DNA of 64,000 nucleotides, from assembly GCA_963841455.1 (NCBI GenBank), contig CAWJCU010000002.1, positions 405,135-469,134 on the forward strand. Reading direction: 5' to 3'. Both the position numbers and the translations under genes were made by a program. The stretch comes from JAWVFM01 sp963841455 (GTDB lineage: Bacteria > Actinomycetota > Thermoleophilia > Solirubrobacterales > 70-9). The notes under the pieces were generated by a model that was not told the DNA's origin, ran no database searches, and saw only the letters and a list, made by a program, of their open reading frames with translations. Shown piece by piece: positions 1-8,061 of this stretch; the stretch's first letter is position 1; each line of letters opens with the position of its first letter.

Positions 1-1346
1 GCCTCGCCCGTTGAGACCCCAATCCCGAAGTCGAGCTCGGGAACCTCGGCGCGGAGGCGGACGGCGAGCTCCCGTGCGGCGCGCATGCCGTCGGCGGCCG
101 CCGACGGGCGCGTGACCGGGGCGCCGAACACCGACAACGCCGCATCGCCCTCGAACTTGTTCACCAGACCACCGTTGCCCTCCACCACGTCGACGACGAT
201 CGCGAAGAAGCGGTTGAGGAGAGCGACTACCTCGACCGGCTCCAGCAGCGTTGCCAGGCGCGTCGATCCCGCGATGTCGATGAACAGGGCGGTCACCTCG
301 CGCTCTTCGCCTCCGAGCTTGGCTCCGCCACCGAGCGCCGCTTGAGCGACGTCGCGCCCGACGTGCCGGCCGAAGAGGTCGCGAAGGATCTCGCGCTCCT
401 CGAGTCCTGCGGCCATCCGGTTGAAGCCCGCCTCCAGCAGGCCCACCTCGCTCGCGTCGTCGACGCGCACCCGGGCGTCGAACTCGCCCTCCTCCACCTT
501 CTCGAGGCCGCGCCTAACCGCGGCGATCGGCCGTGCGATCGAGTTCGCGGCGAAGAGCAGAGCGATGAGCCCGGCGCCGATCGCGATCGCCGCGAGGACG
601 ATCGCCGCCTCGCCCACGAGAACGGGATTCGCGCCGGACTTCGTAGCGCCGACGAGGCCGGCGAAGATGATCGACACGAGCGGGACTCCGGTTGCGAGCG
701 CCCAGGCTGCGATGAGCCGGGCGCGGACGCCGGGCAGGACCGGCTCGTCGACTGGCTCGGCGGCGAGCGCGCGGATCGTGAGCGGCCGAACCGCGCGCTC
801 CGCGAGGAGGTAGAAGAGCGCCGCCGTGGTGATGCCGCCCGAGGCCATCGTGAAGCCGATTCCGAACGCGGCCGGCGGCGTCGTCAGGAACAGGTTGAGG
901 ACGACGAAGCCCACCGTCGCGGCGCCCCACTCGAGCGCGCTGTGAACGGCGCAGCGATAGGGGATCCCGAGCGTCGCCGCCAGCTCTCCGCCGCCCGGCG
1001 GGCCACCGGCGGCGAGCCACGCGCGGGCTGGGCGGAGCTGGCGCCCCACCATGACCCGCGAGATGAACGGCATGGCGATGAGGATCGCGATGACGATCGG
1101 CCCGTTGATCAGGCCGAGGCGATTGGTCTCCGACTCGCCGACGAAGATCGCAAGCACGGCACCGACGGCGATGAAGGTGTCAACGGTGCCGACGCCGTTG
1201 GCGAGCATTCCGGCCTTCCGCAGCCGCCGGCCGACGCGATCGATCAGCTCGTCGGTCGATTCCTTGGCCGCGCCGGTGTCCGTCGCCTCGCCCATCTTCC
1301 CCATGCCGCCAGGGAACCACAGATCGGCTCGGGTGGCAAGCCCCAT
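1..1346 (-). CDS. Membrane-bound class III adenylate/guanylate cyclase with HAMP domain (3' end cut off by window)
   Basis: Translating the minus strand from the ATG at 1346 gives an open frame to the window edge. It has a soluble N-terminus, about six hydrophobic segments (roughly residues 50-265), a HAMP-like stretch (SIARPIAAVRRGLEKVEEG) and then a class III nucleotide cyclase domain. That domain shows the metal-binding FIDIAGSTRLA motif and KFEGD, whose Lys and Asp are substrate and metal residues. The order matches the mycobacterial Rv1318c-Rv1320c cyclase group. It starts 8 bases after the P450 stop, so the two are probably one transcript. It should convert ATP to cAMP. Substrate choice (ATP or GTP) is inferred. 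The C-terminus is not in the window. Confidence 0.9.
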   Translation of the reverse strand, partial: MGLATRADLWFPGGMGKMGEATDTGAAKESTDELIDRVGRRLRKAGMLANGVGTVDTFIAVGAVLAIFVGESETNRLGLINGPIVIAILIAMPFISRVMVGRQLRPARAWLAAGGPPGGGELAATLGIPYRCAVHSALEWGAATVGFVVLNLFLTTPPAAFGIGFTMASGGITTAALFYLLAERAVRPLTIRALAAEPVDEPVLPGVRARLIAAWALATGVPLVSIIFAGLVGATKSGANPVLVGEAAIVLAAIAIGAGLIALLFAANSIARPIAAVRRGLEKVEEGEFDARVRVDDASEVGLLEAGFNRMAAGLEEREILRDLFGRHVGRDVAQAALGGGAKLGGEEREVTALFIDIAGSTRLATLLEPVEVVALLNRFFAIVVDVVEGNGGLVNKFEGDAALSVFGAPVTRPSAAADGMRAARELAVRLRAEVPELDFGIGVSTGE

Positions 1347-1354
1347 GTGCGTCC

Positions 1355-2689
1355 TCAGGCGGGGATGGGCACCGACTGGCGTTCGCGAAGCTCGGCCGTC
1401 GCGCCGCCGCCGGGCATGATCGTGATCTGCCGCCGGCGTGGCAGCTCGACGCCGTTTGCGGCGGGCGCCAACTCGGCGGTCGCGAACACGGTTCGAAGCA
1501 CCGCCTTCATCTCGAGGATCGCGAAGCTCGCGCCGAGGCAGCGGCGGCGGCCGCCGCCGAACGGGATCCACGTGTAGGTCCCCGGCTTCTCGCCGAGAAA
1601 GCGCTCAGGGCGGAATGCATAGGGATCCGGATAGATCGCCGGATCGTGGTGGACCAGGTAAGCGCTGGGGACGAGCGCGACGCCGGCTGGGTAGGTCCAG
1701 CCGGCGATCTCCACCTCCTGCATGACAAGCCGCGGCGCGGAGTTCGGCAGGACGGGGCGACGCCGCAGCGTCTCGTGGATTGTCGCCATGAGGTAGGCGT
1801 CGTCGTCCGAGTCGATCTCGGAGACGAGCCGGGCACGCACCGCCGGCTCGCGAGCGAGGCGCTCGAAGGTCCATGCCAGCTCCGACGCGGTCGTCTCGTG
1901 GCCCGCGACCAGCAGCGTCATGAGCTCGTCGCGAATCTCGACGGTCGACATCGGCGAGCCGTCCTCGTGGGTGGCCCCGAGCAGCATCGCGAGGACGTCG
2001 TCGCGCTCGGCGGCGCGCTCGGCGTCGGCGCGGCGCTCCTCCACCAGCTCCTCGAGGAGCGCGCGGGCGCTGTCGCGAGCGCGGAAGAACGGGGCCCAGG
2101 GGCCAACGCGCTCGACCCAATCGCGCGGGGGCTGGCCGAGCAGCGTCCACCACTTCTCGCCGGCGGCGAGGACACCGTTCAGGAGCGCCCGGATCTCGTC
2201 GAGGCGACTCCCAGGGTCGAGGCCGAAGACGGCCCGCAGGATCACCTCGAGCGTCAGGGCTTGAAAGCGCTCGTGTAGGGCGACAGCCTCGCCGCGCGGC
2301 CAGCGCGCAATCTCCCGCTCGGCGACCTCGGTCACCAGCTCCTCGAGGCGGGCGATCCGCTCGCCATGGAAGGCGGGAAGCATGAGCTTTCGCTGCTCGA
2401 GGTGGGCGTCCTCGTCGAGCAGGATCACCGAGTTTCGCCCCACGACAGGCTCGAGGACCAGCGCCCCCTCGCCCGGGTGAAGGACCTCCGGCGGCGCCGT
2501 GAAAACCTCGCGAAGCTCGTCGGGGTCCGAGATGAGCACGAACGGCGGCGTCGCCGGAAAGCGAAGGGTGAACCGCTTGCCATAGCGGCTGCGGCACCGC
2601 TCCAGCCAAGAGGTCGGGCGGGTCCACCAGCCGAGCATCTGAACGGGACGCGGATAGCGCGGGCCCGGTGGCAGGTGCGTTTTGCTCAA
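1355..2689 (-). CDS. Cytochrome P450
   Basis: Heme-thiolate monooxygenase. The frame shows the oxygen-binding I-helix motif AGHETT, the K-helix ExxR (HETLRR) and the heme-ligand loop FGGGRRRCLG with its Cys. At about 444 residues it has normal P450 length. I chose the TTG at 2689 because GAGGAGG lies 5 bases upstream and the proline-rich P450 start (PPGPRYP) follows. A GTG at 2728 would add 13 residues. No ferredoxin or reductase gene is nearby, so redox partners must be elsewhere. The downstream cyclase gene follows after 8 bases. Substrate unknown. Confidence 0.95.
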   Translation of the reverse strand: MSKTHLPPGPRYPRPVQMLGWWTRPTSWLERCRSRYGKRFTLRFPATPPFVLISDPDELREVFTAPPEVLHPGEGALVLEPVVGRNSVILLDEDAHLEQRKLMLPAFHGERIARLEELVTEVAEREIARWPRGEAVALHERFQALTLEVILRAVFGLDPGSRLDEIRALLNGVLAAGEKWWTLLGQPPRDWVERVGPWAPFFRARDSARALLEELVEERRADAERAAERDDVLAMLLGATHEDGSPMSTVEIRDELMTLLVAGHETTASELAWTFERLAREPAVRARLVSEIDSDDDAYLMATIHETLRRRPVLPNSAPRLVMQEVEIAGWTYPAGVALVPSAYLVHHDPAIYPDPYAFRPERFLGEKPGTYTWIPFGGGRRRCLGASFAILEMKAVLRTVFATAELAPAANGVELPRRRQITIMPGGGATAELRERQSVPIPA

Positions 2690-2735
2690 CCCAACCTCCT
2701 CGTCGCAGAAGGCTACGCCGACTGGCACTCAGGGT

Positions 2736-2753
2736 GTGTGACCGACGTCACAC
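2736..2753. promoter_or_regulatory. CRP-like palindrome in the P450/MarR divergent promoter region
   Basis: The sequence reads GTGTGA, six bases, TCACAC. That is a perfect inverted repeat and an exact match to the TGTGA-N6-TCACA consensus of CRP/FNR-family cAMP-responsive regulators. It lies 47 bases upstream of the chosen P450 start and 44 bases upstream of the MarR gene. Because the P450 operon includes a nucleotide cyclase gene, cAMP feedback is an attractive inference. No CRP gene is in the window. Confidence 0.6.
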
Positions 2754-2758
2754 GCTTT

Positions 2759-2779
2759 CACTTCCGAAACACTTCCGAA
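2759..2779. repeat. Tandem 10-bp direct repeat upstream of the MarR gene
   Basis: CACTTCCGAA occurs at 2759-2768 and again at 2770-2779, 11 bp apart (about one helical turn). It lies between the CRP-like site and the MarR start. A pair of phased half-sites is a plausible operator, perhaps for the adjacent MarR protein or another activator. That role is inferred from position only. Confidence 0.45.
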
Positions 2780-2797
2780 TCTGCAATCATTACATTC

Positions 2798-3322
2798 ATG
2801 GAAGCAGCCGCCAAGCAGCGTCGAGCGCCGTCCCCCGCAGCGGTCGACGACCGCGAGCTCGCGCTCCGCTTCGGGTCGCTGATGATGTGCACCCTGAGCT
2901 CCGACGGCGGGGGCGTCCTGAAGGCGATCGACGAGAGCGGCCTGAACTTCCCGCAGATGAAGGCCCTAGTCTCGCTCGCCGGACACGCGGACGCCGAGGC
3001 TCCGACGGTGAAGCTCGTCGCAAGTCAGCTCGGGATCTCGCTCGCCTCCGCGAGTCGTGCCATCGACGACCTCGTCAGGCGCGACCTCGCCACGAGGATC
3101 GAGGATCCCGACGACCGGCGCGTCCGGAGGATCTCCCTCACGACCAAGGGCCACGGGGTGGCTGACGAGCTGATCGCGGCGCGGCTCGTCGGTCTCGAGC
3201 GCTTCGTCTCCTCGCTGAGCGCGGTGGAGCGACGCAAGCTCGAAGACGCGCTCGAGGTCTTGCTCCAGCGTGAGGACATCGCCGAGGCCTACCGCAGTAG
3301 CAAGAGGAAGGCTCGGCGATGA
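2798..3322 (+). CDS. MarR-family transcriptional regulator
   Basis: A 174-residue protein with the MarR winged-helix layout. The recognition-helix region is around SLASASRAIDDLVRRDL and is followed by the beta wing EDPDDRRVRRISLT. The start ATG at 2798 is the first in-frame ATG in the intergenic region; an upstream open extension only overlaps the P450 on the other strand. Its stop overlaps the start of the MFS exporter by 4 bases (ATGA), so both are co-translated. MarR proteins next to DHA2 exporters usually repress them until a phenolic or drug-like ligand binds. The ligand here is unknown. Confidence 0.9.
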   Translation: MEAAAKQRRAPSPAAVDDRELALRFGSLMMCTLSSDGGGVLKAIDESGLNFPQMKALVSLAGHADAEAPTVKLVASQLGISLASASRAIDDLVRRDLATRIEDPDDRRVRRISLTTKGHGVADELIAARLVGLERFVSSLSAVERRKLEDALEVLLQREDIAEAYRSSKRKARR

Positions 3323-4905
3323 CGCGCTACCGCCACCTGATCACCGAGGACAACGCCAAGTGGTGGACGCTCGGAGCCATGTGCTTCGCGCTGTTCATGA
3401 TCATGCTCGACAACACGGTCGTGAACGTCGCGCTGCCGTCGATCGAGCACGACCTCGGCTCCTCCATCTCCGCGCTCGAGTGGACCGTGAGCGGGTACAC
3501 GCTCGCCTTCGCGGTGACGCTCGTCACCGGCGGGCGGCTCGGCGACATCTTCGGGCGCCGCCGGGCGTTTCTCTTCGGCGTCGTGCTGTTCGCCCTCTCC
3601 TCGGCAACGGCCGGCCTCGCTCCGGATACCACGTCGCTGATCGTCAGCCGCGTCGTGCAGGGGATCGGCGCCGGCTTCATGATGCCGGCAACCCTCTCGA
3701 TCGTCACCAACGCGTTCCACCCCTCCGAGCGCGGCAAGGCGATCGGCACCTGGGCCGGCGTATCGGCCCTCGCGCTGGCCATCGGCCCCGTGCTGGGCGG
3801 CTTCCTCACCGAGCACGTCTCGTGGCGCGCGATCTTCTACATCAACGTGCCGGTCGCGGCGGCAGCCGTGGTCGCCTCGCTGTTCGCGGTTCGCGAGTCG
3901 CGCGATGAGACCGTGGGCCGCGAGGTCGACTATCTCGGCGTGGCCACGGTCAGCGCGGCGCTCTCCGCCCTCCTGCTCGCCCTCATCGAGGGCAACTCGT
4001 GGGGCTGGGGATCGCCCGCAGTCATCTCGCTGATCGCGGGATCGGTGGTGCTGACGGCGGCGTTCATCGCGATCGAGATGCGCGTGAAGGCGCCCATCAT
4101 CGAATTCAAGCTCTTCAAGAATCGGGACTCGATCGGCTCCAACCTGATCGCGCTCGTCGTCACCTTCGCGATGATGGCCCAGTTCTTCTTCATCGCGCTG
4201 TACATGCAGAACATCCTCGGCTACTCGCCGCTCGAGGCCGGCGTGCGCTTCCTCCCCGCCACGCTGATGATCGTCGTCATCGCCCCGCTCGCGGGACGCC
4301 TGACCGACCGGATCGGCGCCAAGCTCCCGATCGCCACCGGGCTCGCTCTCGTCACGGGGGCGATGTTCTGGCTCACGACTGTCGGCCCGGGCAGCACGTA
4401 CTCCGACTTCTTCGGCTCGTTCATCCTCATGGGCGTCGGCATGGCCCTCGTCATGTCGCCGATGTCCACCGCGGCCATGAACGCGGTCTCGACGGCCAAG
4501 GCGGGCGTCGCATCGGGCATCCTCTCGATGAATCGGATGGTCGGAGGGTCACTCGGGGTCGCCGTGATCGGCGCGGTATTCCAGGGCGACGTCCGCACCA
4601 AGCTCGACCAGCTCCTGAGCGCCTCGTCGGGCCTCACCGCCGGTCAGCGCGAGGCGATGGCGCAGAGCCTCGCCGGCGGCCAGGCGACGGCCCCAGCCGA
4701 CTCCACCCCCGCCCAGGCGCACCAGATCATGACCGCGGCGCACGATGCCTTCGTCTCCGCCTTCGCCTCGTCGATGGGCGTGGCCACGGCCGTGAGCGCG
4801 GCCGGCATCGTGATCGCCCTGGCGTTCATCAGCTCGAAGAAGACGAAGCCGGCGAACGCCCCGGCCGGCCCGGCGACACCCGCGGCCGAGCACGCAACCG
4901 TCTGA
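3319..4905 (+). CDS. MFS drug transporter, DHA2 (EmrB/QacA) family, 14 TM
   Basis: A 528-residue, strongly hydrophobic protein with the pattern of 14 transmembrane helices. It has the MFS signature after helix 2 (GGRLGDIFGRRRAF) and helix 1 residues typical of DHA2 proteins (MLDNTVVNVALPSIEHDL). It should export hydrophobic or cationic compounds using the proton gradient. It overlaps the MarR gene by 4 bases and ends in a poorly conserved Ala/Pro tail. It converges on bioD, with an inverted repeat covering the junction. Confidence 0.93.
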   Translation: MTRYRHLITEDNAKWWTLGAMCFALFMIMLDNTVVNVALPSIEHDLGSSISALEWTVSGYTLAFAVTLVTGGRLGDIFGRRRAFLFGVVLFALSSATAGLAPDTTSLIVSRVVQGIGAGFMMPATLSIVTNAFHPSERGKAIGTWAGVSALALAIGPVLGGFLTEHVSWRAIFYINVPVAAAAVVASLFAVRESRDETVGREVDYLGVATVSAALSALLLALIEGNSWGWGSPAVISLIAGSVVLTAAFIAIEMRVKAPIIEFKLFKNRDSIGSNLIALVVTFAMMAQFFFIALYMQNILGYSPLEAGVRFLPATLMIVVIAPLAGRLTDRIGAKLPIATGLALVTGAMFWLTTVGPGSTYSDFFGSFILMGVGMALVMSPMSTAAMNAVSTAKAGVASGILSMNRMVGGSLGVAVIGAVFQGDVRTKLDQLLSASSGLTAGQREAMAQSLAGGQATAPADSTPAQAHQIMTAAHDAFVSAFASSMGVATAVSAAGIVIALAFISSKKTKPANAPAGPATPAAEHATV

Positions 4906-4918
4906 TCAAGCCGCGAGG

Positions 4919-4970
4919 GCGCGAACGTGCCTCGTACCCGCCCATAGCCCCTAGCGAGGGACGTTCGCGC
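4919..4970. terminator. Long inverted repeat between convergent MFS and bioD genes
   Basis: Arms 4919-4934 (GCGCGAACGTGCCTCG) and 4955-4970 (CGAGGGACGTTCGCGC) pair over 16 positions with one mismatch around a 20-nt loop. The right arm is the end of the bioD reading frame. There is no T tract. The position between convergent stops fits a bidirectional terminator or transcript-stabilising hairpin. Confidence 0.55.
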
Positions 4971-5625
4971 AGTTGAGGGGCGGCCATGACGCGGGGTCCG
5001 CGAGGTCCAGTGACGGCAGGGTCTCCACCTCCACCCTCGCCAGCCTCTCCAACGTCTCGCGATTCGACCGCTCGACGAGCGACGGCTCGGCCGGCCACGG
5101 CGTGAGCACCACAGCCGCAACCTCGAGCCCTGCCTCCCTTGCCGCCTCAACCGTCAACAAGGTGTGGTTGATCGTCCCGAGCCCAGGCGAGGCGGCGACC
5201 ACGACGGGGAGCCCCAGGTCCCGGGCGAAATCGCGCACCAGGTAACCGTCGACGAGCGGAACCAGGAATCCGCCCACCCCCTCGCTGATCAACACGTCGG
5301 CACCCTCTGCCGCGGCCACGGCGAAAGCCAGGAGGCGGTGTGACTCGATTGGGACCCCTTCGAGCTCCGCCCCCAGGTGCGGTGAGACCGCGGGCCCGAA
5401 GCGGTAGGGCGCAATGTCCTCGTCGCTCTGATCAGAGCCTGCGGCCCGTCGCAAGAGGGCGAAATCGGTCTCCTCCCCCTTCGCTGCCTGTTCATCCAAC
5501 CCGCTCGCAACGGGCTTGAAGACGGCGACCTTCTCCCCCGATGCAGCCAGCGTCCTCGCGATCACCGCGGCCACGACGGTCTTCCCCACCTCGGTGCCCG
5601 TCCCGGTGACGAACGCGCCGCGCAC
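4951..5625 (-). CDS. bioD: Dethiobiotin synthase
   Basis: ATP-dependent closure of the ureido ring of 7,8-diaminopelargonate, the penultimate step of biotin synthesis. The N-terminal P-loop GTGTEVGKT is exactly that of BioD, followed by KPVASG and later EGVGGFLVP. Starting at the GTG at 5625 puts the P-loop at residue 8, as in the family, and gives 224 residues. A longer open frame upstream lies inside bioF and is not used. The gene starts 13 bases after bioF, so the order bioB-bioF-bioD is one operon. bioA is not in the window. Confidence 0.95.
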   Translation of the reverse strand: MRGAFVTGTGTEVGKTVVAAVIARTLAASGEKVAVFKPVASGLDEQAAKGEETDFALLRRAAGSDQSDEDIAPYRFGPAVSPHLGAELEGVPIESHRLLAFAVAAAEGADVLISEGVGGFLVPLVDGYLVRDFARDLGLPVVVAASPGLGTINHTLLTVEAAREAGLEVAAVVLTPWPAEPSLVERSNRETLERLARVEVETLPSLDLADPASWPPLNCANVPR

Positions 5626-5638
5626 GCCGCGGCGATCG

Positions 5639-6847
5639 CTAAGCGGCGCGGTCGAGCCGCTCCGGTGCGGGCGGCGCCTCGCCGGGCTCGATCCCCAGCT
5701 CGCGCGCAGCGCGAGCGATCTGGTGGGCCGCCGAGCGCAATTCCTCGCCGCGATGCGTCGCCATGACCGAGAGGCGAAGCCGCGACGTGCCCTCGGGAAC
5801 GGTCGGCGGCCGGATCGCCTGGGCGAACACGCCGCGATCAAGGCACCGCTCGCACAGCGCGACCGCCCGCCGCGCGTCGCCGACGACCACCGGCATCACC
5901 TGGGTTCGCGAAGCGCCCGTGTCGAACCCGCATGCTGCGAGCTCGCCCCGCAGCGTGGCGCCGTTGCGCCGAAGCTGCTCGACCATGCCCGGCCGGGAGG
6001 CCAGGAGGTCGAGCGCGGCGAGGCCGGCGCCGATCGCGGGTGGCGGCAGCGCCGTCGAGAAGATGAACGTGCGCGCGGTGTTCACGAGGAGCTCGCAGAC
6101 CTCGGCGCTCGCGCATACATAGGCGCCGTAGCTCCCGAGAGACTTCCCGAGCGTGCCGACGATCACGTCGACCTCATCCCCCAGACCGGCCTCGGCGACC
6201 GCGCCCCGGCCCCCGGGCCCGAGGGCGCCGATCGCGTGCGCCTCGTCGACCATCAGGGTGGAGCCACTGGCCCGCGCGAGCTCCACGAGCTCGACCAGCG
6301 GCGCCACATCACCGTCCATCGAGAAGACCGAATCGGTCACGATCAGGCCCGCTCGCCCGTCGGCTCGCTCGAGGCCCCAGGAAAGGTGCTCCAGGTCCCG
6401 ATGCCGGTAGACGAACGTCTCTGCGCTTGCCAGTCGGCACCCGTCGATGATCGACGCGTGGTTCAGCTCGTCGGAGTAGACGACCGTGCGTCGACCGGCC
6501 AGCGCCGAGACCGTGCCGACGTTCGCGAGATAGCCGGAGCCGAAGGCGATCGCCGTGTCGGTGCGCGTGAATTCTGCGATCCGCCGCTCGAGCTTTCGGT
6601 GAACGGCCATCGTGCCCGAGATCAGGCGCGACGCCCCCGCCCCCGCTCCAAACCGCTCAGCCGCCTCGGCGGCCGCTCGCCGAACCCGTGGGTGGTCGGC
6701 GAGGCCGAGGTAATTGTTGGAGCAGAGCAGCAGGACCTCGACGCCGCCCATCATGACCCGCGGACCCTGCGTGCTCTCGATCATCCGCAGCTTGCGGTGA
6801 AGACCGGCCCGCCGGATCTCGTCCAGGCGCTCTGACGCTGACGTCAC
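5639..6847 (-). CDS. bioF: 8-amino-7-oxononanoate synthase
   Basis: PLP-dependent condensation of pimeloyl thioester with alanine. The 402-residue frame shows the aldolase-type aminotransferase layout. It includes SNNYLGL near the N-terminus, the PLP-ring region DEAHAIGALGPGGRG, and the Schiff-base lysine in GTLGKSLGSYG. The GTG start at 6847 follows a two-hairpin repeat element that fills the space after bioB. bioD follows after 13 bases. A close relative, 2-amino-3-ketobutyrate CoA ligase, cannot be fully excluded, but the bioB/bioD neighbours settle the call. Confidence 0.95.
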   Translation of the reverse strand: MTSASERLDEIRRAGLHRKLRMIESTQGPRVMMGGVEVLLLCSNNYLGLADHPRVRRAAAEAAERFGAGAGASRLISGTMAVHRKLERRIAEFTRTDTAIAFGSGYLANVGTVSALAGRRTVVYSDELNHASIIDGCRLASAETFVYRHRDLEHLSWGLERADGRAGLIVTDSVFSMDGDVAPLVELVELARASGSTLMVDEAHAIGALGPGGRGAVAEAGLGDEVDVIVGTLGKSLGSYGAYVCASAEVCELLVNTARTFIFSTALPPPAIGAGLAALDLLASRPGMVEQLRRNGATLRGELAACGFDTGASRTQVMPVVVGDARRAVALCERCLDRGVFAQAIRPPTVPEGTSRLRLSVMATHRGEELRSAAHQIARAARELGIEPGEAPPAPERLDRAA

Positions 6848-6850
6848 GAA

Positions 6851-6905
6851 GAACTTGCGGCGGCTCCGCCGCCTGACACGCTGCTTTCGGTGCTAAAGCA
6901 CCTCA
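6851..6905 (-). repeat. Two-hairpin interspersed element, copy A (between bioB and bioF)
   Basis: Read on the minus strand, hairpin 1 (GGTGC-TTTA-GCACC, 6889-6902) begins 3 bases after the bioB stop. The linker GAAAGCAGCGTGTCAG follows, and then hairpin 2 (GCGGCGG/CCGCCGC, 6857-6872), followed by AAGTTCTTC. It matches copy B (46526-46577) at 46 of 52 positions and shares linker and architecture with copy C (57384-57442). It lies in a gene-to-gene gap inside the biotin operon and could modulate bioF expression or mRNA ends. Function unknown. Confidence 0.75.
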
Positions 6906-8030
6906 TTACGCAACTTTGGGGTACGGGGGCGGCTTCCCTGCCTTCTTGACCACCCGTAGCTGCGTCGAGGGGTCCCAGAAGTTCGCGTCGGACCGGCTGT
7001 CGATCAGCTCGTCGATCGGCGTCTCGGGTGTCGCGCCGTCGAGCCAGCCGTCGCGGTTGTCGGGCCGCGGGTTGGCGCCGTTGTCGGGCTGCCGGGCGAC
7101 GTTCAACCCGAGCTCCGAGAACATCGCGCGGTCGTCGGCCGGCTCGGCGCCCAGGGTCGTGAGGAAATTCCCCATCATCACTCCGTTGAGCCCCGCCTTG
7201 ACCGCGAGGGGCTGGAGGTCGCCCAGGTTCTCCACCCGGCCACCGCAGAGCCGGAACAGCGCGTCCGGAAGGATCAGGCGGAAGATCGCGACCCACTGCA
7301 CGACCTCCCAGGCGTCCATCAGGCTGCGGTCGCCGAACTTCGTGCCGGGCCGCGGGTTCAGCAGGTTGATCGGCACCGAGGTGGGGTTGATCTCAGCCAG
7401 CTCGAAAGCCATCTCGACCCGCTGTCGGGGTGTCTCACCGAGGTTGAGGATGCCTCCCACGCAGCTCTCGAGGCCGGCCTCGGCGACGGCGTCGATCGTG
7501 CGGATCCGGCCCTCGTAGCGCACCGTGGTGGTCACCTCGTCGTAGTACGAGCGGGCGGTCTCGACGTTGTGGTGGACACGCTGGACGCCGGCCTCCTTCA
7601 GCGCCCGCGCCCGGTCGGGCGACAGGTGGCCGACCGACACGCACCGCTTGAGGTTGGTCTCCTTCGAGACGCGCCTCGCACCCTCGAGAATCTTCTCGAA
7701 GTCGCGCTTCGACAGCCCCTGGCCCTGCGTGACCATGCAGAAGCGATGCGCGCCCGCCGCCTCCGCGGCCCGGGCGTGTTCGAGGATCTGATCGGGCTCC
7801 ATCATCGCGTGCATCGGCGTGTCCGCCTCGGCATAGCGCGACTGCGCGCAGAACCCGCAGTCCTCCGAGCACCCGCCCGACTTGGCGTTCACGAGCGAGC
7901 AGAGGTCAGTGGAGTCCGCGAACCGCTCCCGCCGCACCGCCCATGCGCGCTCCACCAGCGCGCCGATCTCGTCGTGATCGGTCAGCGCGCCGAGCTCGAG
8001 CGCCTCCTCGAAGCTGATCAGCGAACCCAC
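6906..8030 (-). CDS. bioB: Biotin synthase (radical SAM)
   Basis: Inserts sulfur into dethiobiotin to make biotin. The radical-SAM cysteine motif is SEDCGFCAQS, preceded by NAKSGGC. The sulfur-donor cluster residues are spread through the barrel, including MVTQGQG and GGILNLGET. With the GTG at 8030 the protein has 374 residues, slightly long for the family because of a C-terminal tail that ends in KPPPYPKVA. A longer open frame upstream overlaps the glycosylase gene and is not used. The gene starts 31 bases after that glycosylase, so it may share its promoter. Confidence 0.95.
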   Translation of the reverse strand: MGSLISFEEALELGALTDHDEIGALVERAWAVRRERFADSTDLCSLVNAKSGGCSEDCGFCAQSRYAEADTPMHAMMEPDQILEHARAAEAAGAHRFCMVTQGQGLSKRDFEKILEGARRVSKETNLKRCVSVGHLSPDRARALKEAGVQRVHHNVETARSYYDEVTTTVRYEGRIRTIDAVAEAGLESCVGGILNLGETPRQRVEMAFELAEINPTSVPINLLNPRPGTKFGDRSLMDAWEVVQWVAIFRLILPDALFRLCGGRVENLGDLQPLAVKAGLNGVMMGNFLTTLGAEPADDRAMFSELGLNVARQPDNGANPRPDNRDGWLDGATPETPIDELIDSRSDANFWDPSTQLRVVKKAGKPPPYPKVA

Positions 8031-8061
8031 CGAGGCGAAAGCTAGGCGCCCCGCCGGACGG

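Noticed and set aside
342..1577. A 411-residue plus-strand open frame across the cyclase gene
   Set aside because: It is Arg/Glu/Asp-rich with no motif, while the minus strand encodes a cyclase with conserved catalytic residues.
6851..6905. A riboswitch controlling bioF
   Set aside because: The same element occurs after map and near dacB, which share no metabolite with biotin, so a ligand-specific switch is unlikely.
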